Of a stretch of DNA of 55,071 bases, positions 10,396 to 20,832 are shown in pieces. The stretch comes from Saprolegnia diclina VS20 (lineage: Eukaryota; Oomycota; Saprolegniomycetes; Saprolegniales; Saprolegniaceae), in assembly GCF_000281045.1 (NCBI RefSeq), contig NW_008246088.1, forward strand, positions 53,496 to 108,566. Reading direction: 5' to 3'. The position numbers were made by a program, and so were the translations under genes. Each line of letters starts with the position of its first letter. Positions within the stretch are counted from its first letter, which is position 1. The notes under the pieces are model-generated. The model saw only the letters and a program-made list of their open reading frames with translations, was not told the origin of the DNA and made no database searches.

Positions 10396-10476
10396 ATCTA
10401 GTGATGGTAAGCTGTCCTCCAGCTTTTACGCCTGCGTTCAATATCGTGTCATTTTTCTAGAAATCGAACCAAGCAA
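10396..10476 (+). repeat. Direct repeat copy 1 (carries an intron)
   Basis: This 81-nt unit is repeated 170 nt downstream without a difference. It contains a full intron from GT at 10407 to AG at 10460, plus short exon edges on both sides. Confidence 0.9.
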
Positions 10477-10565
10477 AGCAGGCCCGAGAGGCGGCGCCCT
10501 GTACAACTACTGCTCGGGCCTCGTCACAGCGCACGCCGCGTGCCTTATGAAGCCGGCGTCAACGG

Positions 10566-10646
10566 ATCTAGTGATGGTAAGCTGTCCTCCAGCTTTTACG
10601 CCTGCGTTCAATATCGTGTCATTTTTCTAGAAATCGAACCAAGCAA
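10566..10646 (+). repeat. Direct repeat copy 2 (carries an intron)
   Basis: Identical to 10396-10476. The 89 nt between the two copies are unique. The downstream exon joins a different, very GC-rich sequence from that after copy 1. Confidence 0.9.
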
Positions 10647-10947
10647 CGTGCTGGGCTTCCTGGACGGGCGCCTCCGAGCCCGACCGGCTCCGGGGCGCGC
10701 TGTCCAGCCGGGCCCGCGGGGTTATCTCGTGTACATACTGCCCTTAGAATACTACTAGTAAACTCTTCAGTCGAAGTATCAGACTCCGGGTGCATGAGGG
10801 CTATTCTGCATGTTTGCCATTGTCCTCGCGAGGCTCGAATCATGAGTTTGTGGAATTACCCGATATTTGACGGCAAATCCGCATGGTAGAGATTGTTTAA
10901 TTCGCGGTGCATCAAGTTGGCTAACTCAATCGCGGTTCCAGCAGAAT

Positions 10948-12161
10948 TTAGAGCTTGGCGTTGGCGGGAGGGACCCACTGCAAGACGTCGAGCGCGCAGC
11001 CCCGGTGCAATGTGTGGCCGCTTCCTCCGTGACCGTAGTTGTGGATCACGAGCGCACCGTAGCGATTGCGACGGGGCGCAGCGCGGAGAACGACCCCGCT
11101 GGCGGTCTGCGGACGCAAGCCCGCCTTGGTCCCGAGCACTTTGGAGCCGGCCACGAGTGGGCAAATGCGCTCGCAGCGCGCACGAATGGCTGCAATGTCG
11201 CTTTCGTCGCAGTCCGTCGAGTAGTTGTGCGCTTGCACCGTGCCACCCAAGACGACTTCGCCACCCGGGCGCGGCAAGATGTACGTGTACACATGGTTGA
11301 CTTCGTGCATCTGGAACTCCTTGATCGCGGGGTTGAAGATCTAAAGGTCAACCTTCGTCCACCATCCAGTGAGTATAGTGCGTACCTTGATGGTTTGGCC
11401 GCGGACGGGAAAGGCGCTGGCATCCGGCGCAAGCTGCTTGGCCCCCATACCTGCAACACGCTTATGTCACTCCGGCTTCGAGAGGTATGTCGTACCTGTG
11501 CAGTTGACGACGACATCGCACTGGAGCTCGTCCAAGCTCTCGACACGGCGCGTCTCAAAGCGCCCGCCGAGACGCGCGATGAGGCTGCGCATCCACGGCA
11601 GCAGCTTTCTACAGCATGGGATAAGAATATAAGCATATACTGACGGAGAAGGCGCACCCAGGATGCACGAGAATCGTCGAGTACGCAAACCCGTACGGCG
11701 CGCCGTTCGCGTTGGCTTCGGCCGGCGAGAGGAATCGAAAGTCGTCGACAGAGTGCGCCCAGTACGGATGGCTCACCTACGAGAGTGGTTAATGGCCAAG
11801 GCGACGTCGAAAGCGGCGCCACACGGTGGGCGTATCATGGTACTCGCGACCCATCACGCGATGGATACCCACGACATCGGTCCCATGTTCGCGCAAGAGC
11901 TTGGCGAGCCACTGCATTGTGGCATGGCCCCAGCGACTAGAGAGGTCATGACGTTGCTGCCGCCGTCGACTGTACGTACTCGATCGCCGCTGTCGACGAG
12001 TTCTCCGAGAGAGCAAACGGGCGCCAGATTGCGCCGGCGACATGCGACGTCGTGTCGTCAAAGCTCTCGGCGACGATCGTCACGCGCTTGTGCCCGGCCT
12101 CGAGCAGCGCCAAGGCTGTCGCGAGACCGACGACCCCGCCGCCAACGACGATGATGTTCAT
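10948..12161 (-). CDS. DAO: D-amino-acid oxidase
   Basis: Six exons: 12161-11980, 11936-11825, 11776-11658, 11608-11496, 11450-11386 and 11340-10948. The five introns are 43-49 nt and the phases agree, giving 327 residues. The N-terminal FAD-binding motif is VVGGGVVGLATALALLEAG. AGAIWRPF and NCTGMGAKQLAPD are family blocks. The signature HNYGHGGSGHTLHRGCA, near residue 300, is diagnostic for D-amino-acid/D-aspartate oxidases. The enzyme oxidises D-amino acids to keto acids with hydrogen peroxide, usually in peroxisomes. The C-terminus PANAKL resembles a variant PTS1 (AKL). Whether neutral or acidic D-amino acids are preferred is not decided here. Confidence 0.95.
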
Positions 12162-13083
12162 CTTTGGACCAAAATCGAATGTGAGTGGGTCATGATCCGG
12201 TTACGAGGTTATATCTTTATCCGGCGAACCCACAACACACCCACAAGAATTCGATCCGCGCGCGTGCTGATTGGTTTAAATTATACAGCGAATGAGTTTC
12301 ATGCGCAACCGCCGACGTCATCGACGAGGTTGCTTGCCGTGTTGATGCAGCAAGCAGAGGCATCTCTCAGCGTGTCGGCGTCGACAATATGTGCTGCATC
12401 AACACGATAGCGCGTCGTAGTAGCAAACAACGTTGGCCACGCAGGCCGGATGTTCGAAACACAATATAGAACCCTAGACCTCAGGTGTTTAAAACCTTTA
12501 AAAACACCTGGCGTCGATTGTGCCGTCGTGCTGGAAATCGACTGCATCGATCGCAATGTGAAAGTCCAAGGTAGCTTTGCGCTACTTGTTAGCAGAACGC
12601 TTTGCCGCTGGGCGGAGAGTTCGAGGCGCAAGTGTTCGGCGTCGGACACTCCCATAGCTCACTCCCATAGGTCCAAGGATGGTAGATGAGCGTGAGTAGC
12701 AAGAAATGGGATCTTATATGGCGTCCCTTGTCGGCACAACGGGCTCAGCCATTTCACGTACCGTAGGTTGAGGTTGAAGTCCGTGGTTCCTCCTCCGTGG
12801 ACGATGCTTGTTCCAACGCTTTGTACCTCCTCATAATCACCATCCAGAGGGCTCGAGGCATCGGCTAGTACGCAGCAACTACCCATCGCACCATGCCACG
12901 CTCCCACCATCCATGCGTCAAGTTGTCCGACCTCGACGCGCCGTCCCATCAAGGGCGTGACTGGTGACGTGTTTAAAACACGTTTCGAACGCTGTGGCTA
13001 CCACCGGCCACAGTGGCACGTCCGCAGGGTGCGCCACTTGAAGAAACGCGAGTCCATTTTTGCATTTCGGCCTCAGATCTTCA
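12162..13083. other. Divergent intergenic region DAO / ankyrin gene
   Basis: 922 nt without a convincing gene. Near the DAO start it holds ATCCGG-type motifs (12195-12200 and 12218-12224) and a CCAAT box in reverse (ATTGG near 12268). A 9-bp inverted repeat lies at 12482-12510. Open frames here are short and match nothing. Confidence 0.5.
12482..12510. repeat. Inverted repeat, 9-bp stem, 11-nt AT-rich loop
   Basis: CAGGTGTTT pairs with AAACACCTG across an A/T-rich loop. It could be an operator-like palindrome or a chance hairpin. It lies about 320 nt upstream of DAO. Confidence 0.6.
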
Positions 13084-14043
13084 ATGGACGACGACCACAA
13101 CTTTTACGACGCGACCGAGCACGCGGTCGTCGCCATGGTCGACCCGTCCCGCGCGCACCAGGTGCTGCAGATGCCCGAGCTCTTTCGCGCGATCGTGCAG
13201 TTCCAGCGCGGCATTGTCATGCCATTTGCGCCCGTTTGCCGCGCGTGGGCGGCGCGCGTGCCGTACCTGCAAGCCCGGTTCTTAGTCCACGCCTTCAACC
13301 TCCACGACGTCTACGAAGCGTCGCTCTTCCAGCAACTCTTTGTGATGCGGCCGCATATGTTTAGCGCCGGCGTCATGGACCTTCTGTGTCGGTACGGCGA
13401 CCTCGACATGGTTCATTTTCTCCATCTCCACGGCGCTCCGTGCTCCAAGGACGCCATGGATTGGGCGTCGAGCGCCGGGCATCTGCACGTCGTTCAGTAT
13501 CTGCACCAACACCGCCGTGAAGGTGCGACGACCGACGCTTTAGACAACGCGGCCAAGCACGGCCACCTTGCGGTCGTCGAGTTTCTCGACCGGCACCGCC
13601 ATGAAGGTGCGACCACCAAGGCGATGGACGAAGCGGCGGTCCACGGCCACCTCGAGGTTGTGCGGTACCTCCACTTTAACCGGCGCGAGGGCTGCACCAA
13701 GTACGGCATGGACCGCGCGGCGCTCGAAGGCCACTTGTGCATCCTCGAGTTCCTGCACAGTCATCGCTACGAGGGCTGCACCGTGAACGCGATCAACTGG
13801 GCGGCGCAGCACGGACATCTCGAGATCGTTCGGTTCCTCCATTCGCACCGGAAGGAAGGGTACACGGCGAACGCGCTCAAGTGGGCGGCGCAGAACAACC
13901 ACTTTGACGTGGTGCACTATCTACTCTCGCGGAAGGAGACGATCCAGCGCCACATGACGTCGACGCGTCACGCGAAAAGCGGGGACCCGCTGCGGCAGAT
14001 TCGGCGGCTAAAGCAAGCCGCGTGCCAATGCAGCGTGAGCTAG
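13084..14043 (+). CDS. Ankyrin-repeat protein
   Basis: Single exon, 319 residues. Residues 20-75 form an F-box-like helical region (QMPELFRAIVQFQRG, PVCRAWAARVPYL). At least six diverged ankyrin repeats of about 34 residues follow, each with an A-x-HGHL-x-VV-x-FLH core, such as AAKHGHLAVVEFLDRHR and AAQHGHLEIVRFLHSHR. This 'HGHLEVVRYLH' type is massively expanded in Saprolegniales. The protein is probably an interaction adaptor; if the F-box is real it would be a substrate receptor for SCF ubiquitin ligases. The tail is basic (RQIRRLKQ). The start is ATG 13084, the first ATG of the frame. No enzymatic residues are visible. Confidence 0.9.
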   Translation: MDDDHNFYDATEHAVVAMVDPSRAHQVLQMPELFRAIVQFQRGIVMPFAPVCRAWAARVPYLQARFLVHAFNLHDVYEASLFQQLFVMRPHMFSAGVMDLLCRYGDLDMVHFLHLHGAPCSKDAMDWASSAGHLHVVQYLHQHRREGATTDALDNAAKHGHLAVVEFLDRHRHEGATTKAMDEAAVHGHLEVVRYLHFNRREGCTKYGMDRAALEGHLCILEFLHSHRYEGCTVNAINWAAQHGHLEIVRFLHSHRKEGYTANALKWAAQNNHFDVVHYLLSRKETIQRHMTSTRHAKSGDPLRQIRRLKQAACQCSVS

Positions 14044-14843
14044 GATTGTTGGTCGTAGGAGTAAGTTAAGCGCAAGTCGATTGTTTACCTTGCGTCGTTC
14101 GACTTGGTTGAAGACGACGATCGAAGGGGCGTTGCCACCACACTTCAACCTTGAAGTTGCCGCTGGCACATAATCTCCGATGGGAGGCTTCAACGAATTG
14201 GCATCCGCGTCCAGCTGCCTTGGACGACAAGATCGTTCGCGTCCGGATAATGTCAACGTCCGGAAAAAGATACGTGCGGGATCCTGGCGATCTTGTAGCG
14301 CGGTGCACGGTACCTGGTGATATAGGCTGTAGGAGGACCTGATTTGATGTCGTTAAGGTCCTGACAGCTCTACGTTGATAACCTCTTGTAGGAAGCATCT
14401 CGACCTCTCCGAGAAGAATTGCCAACAGCTTGGGACCCTCTACCGCTCGATGCATCGTTCTCAGCGAGGTGTGCGCTGCGGCTGCGGTCGGATCTTATCG
14501 AGAATGGTATCGGTCCACCGAGCTGTCTGAGTGGCTCGCCGTCGTGGACCAAGCCCCGTGAATCTCACCAGGCACGCAAGGGGTGATAAAGCCTATCATA
14601 GGCTTCCTCAGCCTCAGCGGGTGCTATCAAGTCTCTAATAGCAGTGAGATGGATCACGTCGCCGTCGAATCTTCCGTGACGAGTGGCCTCGCTGTTTGCG
14701 CAGTTTAGTCGTTTAGTCGAAATGAGCCGACTTTAGTCGGTCTCGGAAAGTTGATACAATAATCCTCTGAAAATGAATACCAAGAGTTGGGTGTTCGAAG
14801 TTCGCAGCAAGTCTCGAGGATCTTTCTCGGCGGCAAGACGGCG
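14044..14843. other. intergenic region
   Basis: 800 nt. No gene recognised. It includes a TCCGGATA motif (14242-14249) followed by TCCGGA (14259-14264), and a TTCGAAGTTCG motif at 14794-14804, 40 nt before the next ATG. Confidence 0.5.
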
Positions 14844-17731
14844 ATGGACTCGGTCGGGCAAGCCCGCGCGCTGGGCCGCGTGGAAGGCCGCGCGGAAGCG
14901 CTGGAGGAGATCGCAGACCTCCATGGGCAGATCGCAGTGCTCACGAAGCAAGTCGAACAGCTCATGCTCGACCAGGAGAAGACAACGAAGGAGCTCATGA
15001 CCACTGTGTACAAGGACCTCAAGCAAGAGTTTCGGCGCCAAACGACTTCGACGCTGACGCCCAAGGAGGCCATGGACATCATCAAACCGTGTCTTCGCCG
15101 CGTCGCCGAGGTGCAGGTGCCGCAGTCGCAGACGCTCTTCCGCAACGTCTCCTTCATGGCCAAGGACCTCCCGACGACAACGGCGACGTCGCACCCACTG
15201 AGTCCGCCAACGCCACCTGTGTTCCCCGTGACGCCGCCCACTCGCCTGCCTGTCGCCGAGCCACCGGTGACCGCCGAGCCATCGATTCTCGACGAGCCAG
15301 TGGTCCTCAACCATATTTGCGTCGCGGCCACGGAGAAGGTCGGCGCTGGCCGCGCCGCCCACATGGTCTACGTCATCCAAGTGCGCACCGGCGATACTGT
15401 ACGAACGACGTCCGCTTTTCTTTCGTGCGAGTATAAACACGACGATGTAGGGTCTCGTGCTTTCGCAGGTCAAGCGACGCTACAAGGATTTTGTCTGGTT
15501 GTGGGAACGCCTCTCGAGCGCTTATGTGTTTGCCTGCATCCCGACGTTGCCGCCCAAGGTATGTCTTGATCTCTCGACCGTCGCATCTCAAGGACATGTC
15601 AAAGAACGGGCTCCGAGACAACTCCAAGTTCAACCCGCGCTTTGTCGAGAAGCGCAAGCGCGCGCTCCAGCTCTGGATGAACCATCTCGCGTGGCACTAC
15701 GCGATGGGCTTTTCGACCGAGATGCAAACGTTTCTTGACGGCTCGGACCTTGTGCACGTACCTCGTACGCCACCGCTGTTGCTGCCACGGCGCCGTCGTA
15801 CGTCGTCCAACGAAGGCTCGAGCGCACGCAAGCAGGACGACCAGTCGATCAAACGCATCCAAGAAAAGCTACCGGTGCTCCAGCGCCACTTGGTGAAAGC
15901 GAGCAAGCGCCTCGACGGGCTCATCAAAGTCCATGCCGATACGAGCTGCAGCGTCGCGGCCTTTGGCAATGCAGCCACCCACGCAAGCAACTTTGAGCGT
16001 CTTCACGGAAGCGCGACAGCGTGGGACGGCTTTGCAGCGCACGCGCTCTTGCCGTTGCAGCAGTGGCACGACGACACGTGCGAGGTCCTTGACGACTTCT
16101 ATTCCTCGTAGCCATGGTATGTGTAGATGCTCGACGTCTCGCTGCAAGAGACGCTGCATTTCCAGAGCGCCCAAGTAGACCTTGTCCGTGCACTCGCTCG
16201 ACTGTCATGCGCGCTGTGTAGGTCATGCCGCGGTTTGAGAAGCAAGTCCACGACTTGACACGGGATATGGTACCAAGCACGGCCGAGAAGTTGTCGCTCG
16301 AGTGGGACGAGGTGCAGACGATCCAAGCCCGCGCGATGCTCGAAAGCCTTTTGCATGTCGCTACGCACATGCAGCAGTCCCACCACGCCCTTGTCGACGT
16401 GTGGGCGTCGGCGCGGTCCGCGGTCCATACGGTGGCGACACCGCGCTCCTTTGTGCCGCCACCAACGTCATCTTCAGCACCACTGCCGTCGCCACTGGCA
16501 GCGCATTCGCAACACGTTCCTGAGTTTGCCCACCCGACGCTGGAGCGCCCGTTGAAGCCCAACACGTTTGAGTTTATGAACCACCATGTGGACCCAGACG
16601 CAGAAGACGCGCGAACGCTCTTTGGCGGGCCACAAGCCAACCCAAACGCCGTCTTTTCCGTATACGAGAGCTCCGACGAAGACGAAGACGAGGACGACGA
16701 TGCGCCGGCCTTCTCGGCGTCGTGGGATCTCTACATTGATCGCTTGCGACGAAAGCAGAAGAAGCAGGCCAAGGCCGAAGCCGCCGCCGTCGAAGAAGTC
16801 AAGCGCAAGGAGAAGGAGGCCGAAGCTGCGACTGCCGAGGTAGTTGAGATCATCGCGAATGATGCGTGTTAAACGCGGTTTGTCTAGTCGCGCAAGAACC
16901 GCAAGCGACCACAGAGCATGCAGTGGCCACTCAAGCGCATGGCACGGTCGCAGCCTAAGGTCGTCGTCCAAGACGACTTGAGTGCAATGCCCAAGAGCAT
17001 GAGCACCTCCTCCCTCGGTACGTCGTCGTCTTCTTCCTAAAACGCGTACGAGGTCGCATGCAAACTAGATCGCATGGATCCAACCCCGCCTGCGGCTGCG
17101 AGCAAGGCGCCTTTGGAACCCCCAACCAGTGACGTGCGCAGTGTCGACAACTGGATGTCTGCGACCACGGACGGTGGCCAAGTGTACTACTATCACCGCT
17201 TGACGCGCGCCACGCGCTGGACCAAGCCCGACAAGGCCGTCTTGGACGACATTGAAGAACGCTTGGCAGCTCAAGAAGAGGCGACGCAGCGCCGCGTCGA
17301 AGTCCGATCGACGGTCTTGTGCGCCTCAGAACTGATTGGTATGCTAGGAACGCCGCCAATGGTATCAAGAGAACAAACAGCAGCAAGAGAAGGAGGCAGC
17401 CGAAGTCGACGCCTCCCGGCACCTCGTGACGACCCGCGTCCGCGACTGGGCGCGCAACAAGGACGTGGTCATGCTGCTCCGATCACTCCACGAGGTCTTG
17501 CCGCCATCGCTGCTCAAGCCGTCGAGTGCTGCGTGCCCGTACCAGGTCGACGGCGCGGCGACCGTTGCGTCCGTGAAGAAGGCCTATATGAAGGCGGTCC
17601 GCACCATCCACCCCGACAAGCTGCCAAAGGGCGATTTTGACGTCAAGGACCGGTTTCTGGCGCAGACGCTCTTCTCGACGCTGACGCTAGCCCACGACGA
17701 GTACCAGCGGACGCATGCCACGTCGTCGTGA
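14844..17731 (+). CDS. PX / BAR-like / WW / auxilin-type J-domain fusion protein
   Basis: Eight exons: 14844-15398, 15451-15558, 15593-16084, 16127-16174, 16222-16839, 16888-17017, 17069 to about 17301, and 17348-17731. Phases agree throughout, giving about 855 residues. The order is coiled coil (about 10-70); a Pro-rich linker; a PX domain (about 155-255) with VKRRYKDFVWLWERL and a PTLPPK loop; a helical BAR-like region (about 290-460); an acidic/Lys-rich coiled segment; a WW domain (about 678-704; NWMSATTDGGQVYYYHRLTRATRWTKP has both Trp and the final Pro); and a C-terminal J domain with HPDK (about 816-819) in the auxilin style. PX binds phosphoinositides, and auxilin J domains recruit Hsc70 to uncoat clathrin. 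The exon 3 and exon 7 donors are unusual (GTC). Two adjacent genes misjoined is the alternative. Confidence 0.75.
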
Positions 17732-17779
17732 GGACACATAGGACTCGTTGAGCTTATAAATATACGGACGCGGTCGGGA

Positions 17780-18383
17780 CTATCGGTGATTTCGGGTCAT
17801 GCTGCGCACTTTGTTGGTGAAGCGTTCGTCAAACTGCCGCTGCTCGGAGGCGGATGGTCGGAGGTGGGCCTTCTTGGTGGCTTCGATGGGTGCGAGCTTG
17901 GCAACTTTTTCTTGGATGGTCGGGAGCGACTGCGACCAGAGCACGCCATAATCAGCATCGCATCGATCCTCCAAACGGTGAGAGTCGTACTTCGGGTGCT
18001 TCTCGACCTCGAAAAAGCCGACGGCCCGCGCGCTAAAGAACGTAAAGTAGCACGGGTGGCAGACCTTGGCCGTGAACCCGTGGTGAAAGGCCATGACGCC
18101 GACGTCGTTCATGTACCGGCCTTCGATGAGCAGCCGCGTGCGGCAATCGCCGCAAACAATCTCGCCACACTAGTCGACACCCATGAGCCCCCGTCGTCGT
18201 CGTTGGCATCAAGCGATCGAGAGGTACCATGTAGCAATGCTTCTTGGGGTCCAGGTGGAAGTACTGGAAGCAGGTATTGCACTGGTACCGCTCGTCCGGT
18301 TCGACCCAGTGCTCTCGGTGCAGGAGGCGGTCCATCATGAGCAGGTTGAGGTCCTGCACGAAGCTCACGGGCCGGCAGACCAT
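17780..18383 (-). CDS. Small FYVE-like zinc-finger protein
   Basis: Two exons, 18383-18228 and 18169-17780, with a 58-nt intron in phase 0, giving 181 residues. The joined sequence shows a CNTC pair, then KKHCYMCGEIVCGDC, and later a VCHPC pair. This is the Cys spacing of a FYVE/RING-like double zinc finger. The basic RRHHCR ligand patch of true FYVE domains is only KKHC, so phosphatidylinositol-3-phosphate binding is uncertain. The C-terminus is charged and helical. The stop lies 48 nt from the stop of the PX-J gene, so their 3' ends must overlap or abut. An additional upstream exon cannot be ruled out, because the frame before 18383 stays open in part. Confidence 0.65.
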
Positions 18384-18959
18384 CGTCGTCTTGGCGTCGT
18401 TGTCGGATCTCGAAGTCCAAAAGTGGCAACCCGGAGTCTATTTTTATTGCGTTTGTATCAGGCTCATACAAATCACAAGATAGAAGGGATGTTTTTAATG
18501 CAAGACCCCACCAATCCGCGGAGAGCGTGGTCGAAGCGAAGTTCGAAGTTCTTTTGCCAGAACCGCCACGTCGTGAGTCACAGTCTGACTAGCCCGACGC
18601 CGTAAAATGATCACGACACGGTGGTCCACTGCCGCCCACTTGTCTCTGCAGGACGGACACCACTCGCGACCACAGGCTGCGTATTCATCAGCTTTGACGA
18701 CCGAGCCATTGCTGCTCTCCGATTTTCCGCCTTGAAATTTGCCCGGCGGGACAGCCAGAGAACACGATCTCGTCAGTCTGTAGCCGGGCGCCTCGAACGT
18801 CGTTCGAGCTGCAGAGTGTTTTTAGCGGCTGGTGCCAGAGCGTCTTCCGCGGAGACGAGACTCGTCTGCACTGTCCAGCATCGTGGTCTCGAAGGATTGA
18901 TACGTTGATACAATACTGCTAGTAGACAACACTCTATTGCGTGTATGATGAAGGCGTAG
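18384..18959. other. intergenic region
   Basis: 576 nt. No gene recognised. It holds a CGAAGTTCGAAGTTC cluster at about 18532-18550, upstream of the FYVE-like gene on the minus strand. Confidence 0.5.
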
Positions 18960-20244
18960 TTACAGGAGTCCGAGGACGCGGAGACGGCTGTCGTACTCGG
19001 TCTTGCCAATGTAGCACCCGATGAGCGCGCGCTCGCCCTCGAACGCGTGGCGGCCGTGCATGACGCGGTTGTTGTCGACGACCATCATGTCGCCTTCGTC
19101 CAGCTTGTGCACGAGCTCGAGGTGGTCGATCGCACGCCAGAGCTCCTTGTGGTGTTGATAAAACGCAAACGTGTCTTCGAACGAGAGGTGCGTCAGCGCG
19201 GCGCGGTCGCCGTCGTTCAGTCGGAAGCCTTTAATATTGCCGCGGTAGTCGAGGTCGATGACCGTCTTCATCGTCGCCAGCGACGTGTCGTCGTCGAGGC
19301 AGTAGAATGGCAGCGGCGTTTTGCTAAAGAAGGCAAACGCCTCGGGCGCATGCTGCCGGAGGTACTCGGCCACGTGGAAGCCGTCCACATACCGGCTAGC
19401 GCCGTCCGTGGGGCCGCCGGCCGCCTGCTGGACGCAGTTGAAGATCTGAAGACCCGGCGGCGTGTACAGATACGTGCAGTCCGTGTGTGCTTGGAGCTCC
19501 AAGTTTGTCGACGCCGTGTCGTTGTAGCTCATCTCGGCCGTCTGTGGTCGCGTCGTCCACATCGTGCCGTAGACCGTCTCCAGAACAAAGCCAATGCGCC
19601 GGGCAAAAGCCTCAGTGTCGTCCATCGAGTTGGGTGTGTTCTTGATCTACGCCGTCCATCGTCACTCCTATCGCATGATCGGATAGATATGACGTACGAG
19701 GAGAAGCCCGTGCTTCTGCAAGAGCTGCATGCCGTCCCGGAAACCGTCGCCCATCATGTCACCGTAGGTTGACGTCGGCATCGCCAAGTGTTTGTCCCAC
19801 AGCACCTTGTTGTCGAGGCGCTCCTGACGGTACTCGGGCGGGTACGTCGTCTTGGGCGTCGAGTAGACGTGGTCGCGCAGCCACTGGCTGGAGAACGCGC
19901 TCTGCGTGCAGGAAGATCCAACCTAGGCAAAAATCGTGCATAAGCTCCTAGTCCTGGATACAGCGCCGTACAATGGTATCCTGCCATGTGATGGTGAGTG
20001 CGTCCGGCGCGACCGCCATCGTCGCTGGCGCATGCAGAGGGATCGTGGCCGAGTGGATTTGGCGCTGCTTGGTCGACGGGTGCTGGCACTGCGGACACGT
20101 GCAATGGTCGCGGAGCCAGATCTTGTGGAACTTGGCCGAGAAGCCGTCCGACCACGTGAGCTCGATGGCCTCTTGCGCTTCGAGCGGCGTCACTTTGGCG
20201 AGCGAACTCAGCATGCGCCGACTGCGCAACATGGACGCCAGCAT
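18960..20244 (-). CDS. Gamma-butyrobetaine / trimethyllysine hydroxylase-like 2OG dioxygenase
   Basis: Three exons: 20244-19972, 19922-19698 and 19646-18960. The introns are 49 and 51 nt in phase 0, giving 394 residues. The N-terminus (MLASMLRSRRMLSS) looks like a mitochondrial presequence. It is followed by the small zinc-binding domain typical of BBOX1/TMLH (WLRDHCTCPQC). The catalytic TauD domain has the HxD pair in LQAHTDCTYLYTPPG and the distal His/Arg region in NNRVMHGRHAFEG. These enzymes use Fe(II) and 2-oxoglutarate in carnitine synthesis. Sequence alone does not separate butyrobetaine hydroxylase from trimethyllysine hydroxylase. Length and order match the family well. No carnitine gene is adjacent, but a carnitine/ornithine-type carrier lies elsewhere in the window. 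Confidence 0.9.
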
Positions 20245-20832
20245 ATTCTGCTTTGTGCGGAAAATACAAAACTGTGTTGATGCAACAGCACCAGGCAGAG
20301 AGGTTACCTCTATAACTTTATATTCAAAGCGACACCGTCGCCAACTTCAAGTCGCTGGCGTCGTGGCTCCACACTCGCAGCACGGGCTGAGCTCACGGGC
20401 TGTAGTCCTCGAGTCGCACTCTCGTACCTAGTAGGATGTATACGCTAGACCAAAGCGAACCGCGTGCGGCCACCACAGTCGAAGAAGGAAGAGTCGTACA
20501 GTTTGGAGAAAGCAACGGACCGTCGTCGTTGGCAGCCGGCAGCTGCAGTATCCATGCAACCTGCGTCGTGCTGCTCAACTTGAGCTGCACATGTCCATGT
20601 GACGACGACCTCTGCCAACAGTAGGGACGGTGGAAGCATGCTGCGTCCGCCCGACAAAGCCACGACGGGGTCGTGGGGTGGGCCCTCTACTGCTGCGCAC
20701 ACCAACTAAGATTAACACTTCCTGGTGCATGCTCTGTGGGTGGGCGCCTCAATAAGTCTGGTCCCACCTTCTACCTCGCACAAGATATGTCGGCGGTGAA
20801 ATGCATATTTGCTACTGGTTTTCACGACGTAG
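20245..20832. other. intergenic region
   Basis: 588-nt divergent spacer between the hydroxylase and an unidentified gene. No further gene recognised. Confidence 0.5.

Larger units (their letters stand above)
9571..10760 (+). pseudogene. Truncated SET-domain (SETD/RuBisCO-LSMT type) methyltransferase remnant
   Basis: Joined exons (about 9571-9796, 9854-9940, 9990-10052, 10115-10271, 10318-10406, then 10461 onward) restore a SET-like core. That core includes LPWTALVPLADMLNRAN, FNSYDRHP and LLFDFGFALRENEWDYLD. The expected first part of the domain (a GxGL/ATRDI block) and a proper ATG are missing. The canonical asparagine-histidine pair reads NR. The substrate-binding C-terminal domain is replaced by short GC-rich sequence ending near 10758. 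Exons 1 to 5 keep phase, so decay is recent or an N-terminal exon was missed. Exon limits are approximate. The family normally methylates lysine or histidine on proteins; this copy is probably inactive. Confidence 0.6.

Noticed and set aside
12299..12689. Overlapping short frames between DAO and the ankyrin gene
   Set aside because: Both strands are open by chance; no homology, signal peptide or splice partner seen.
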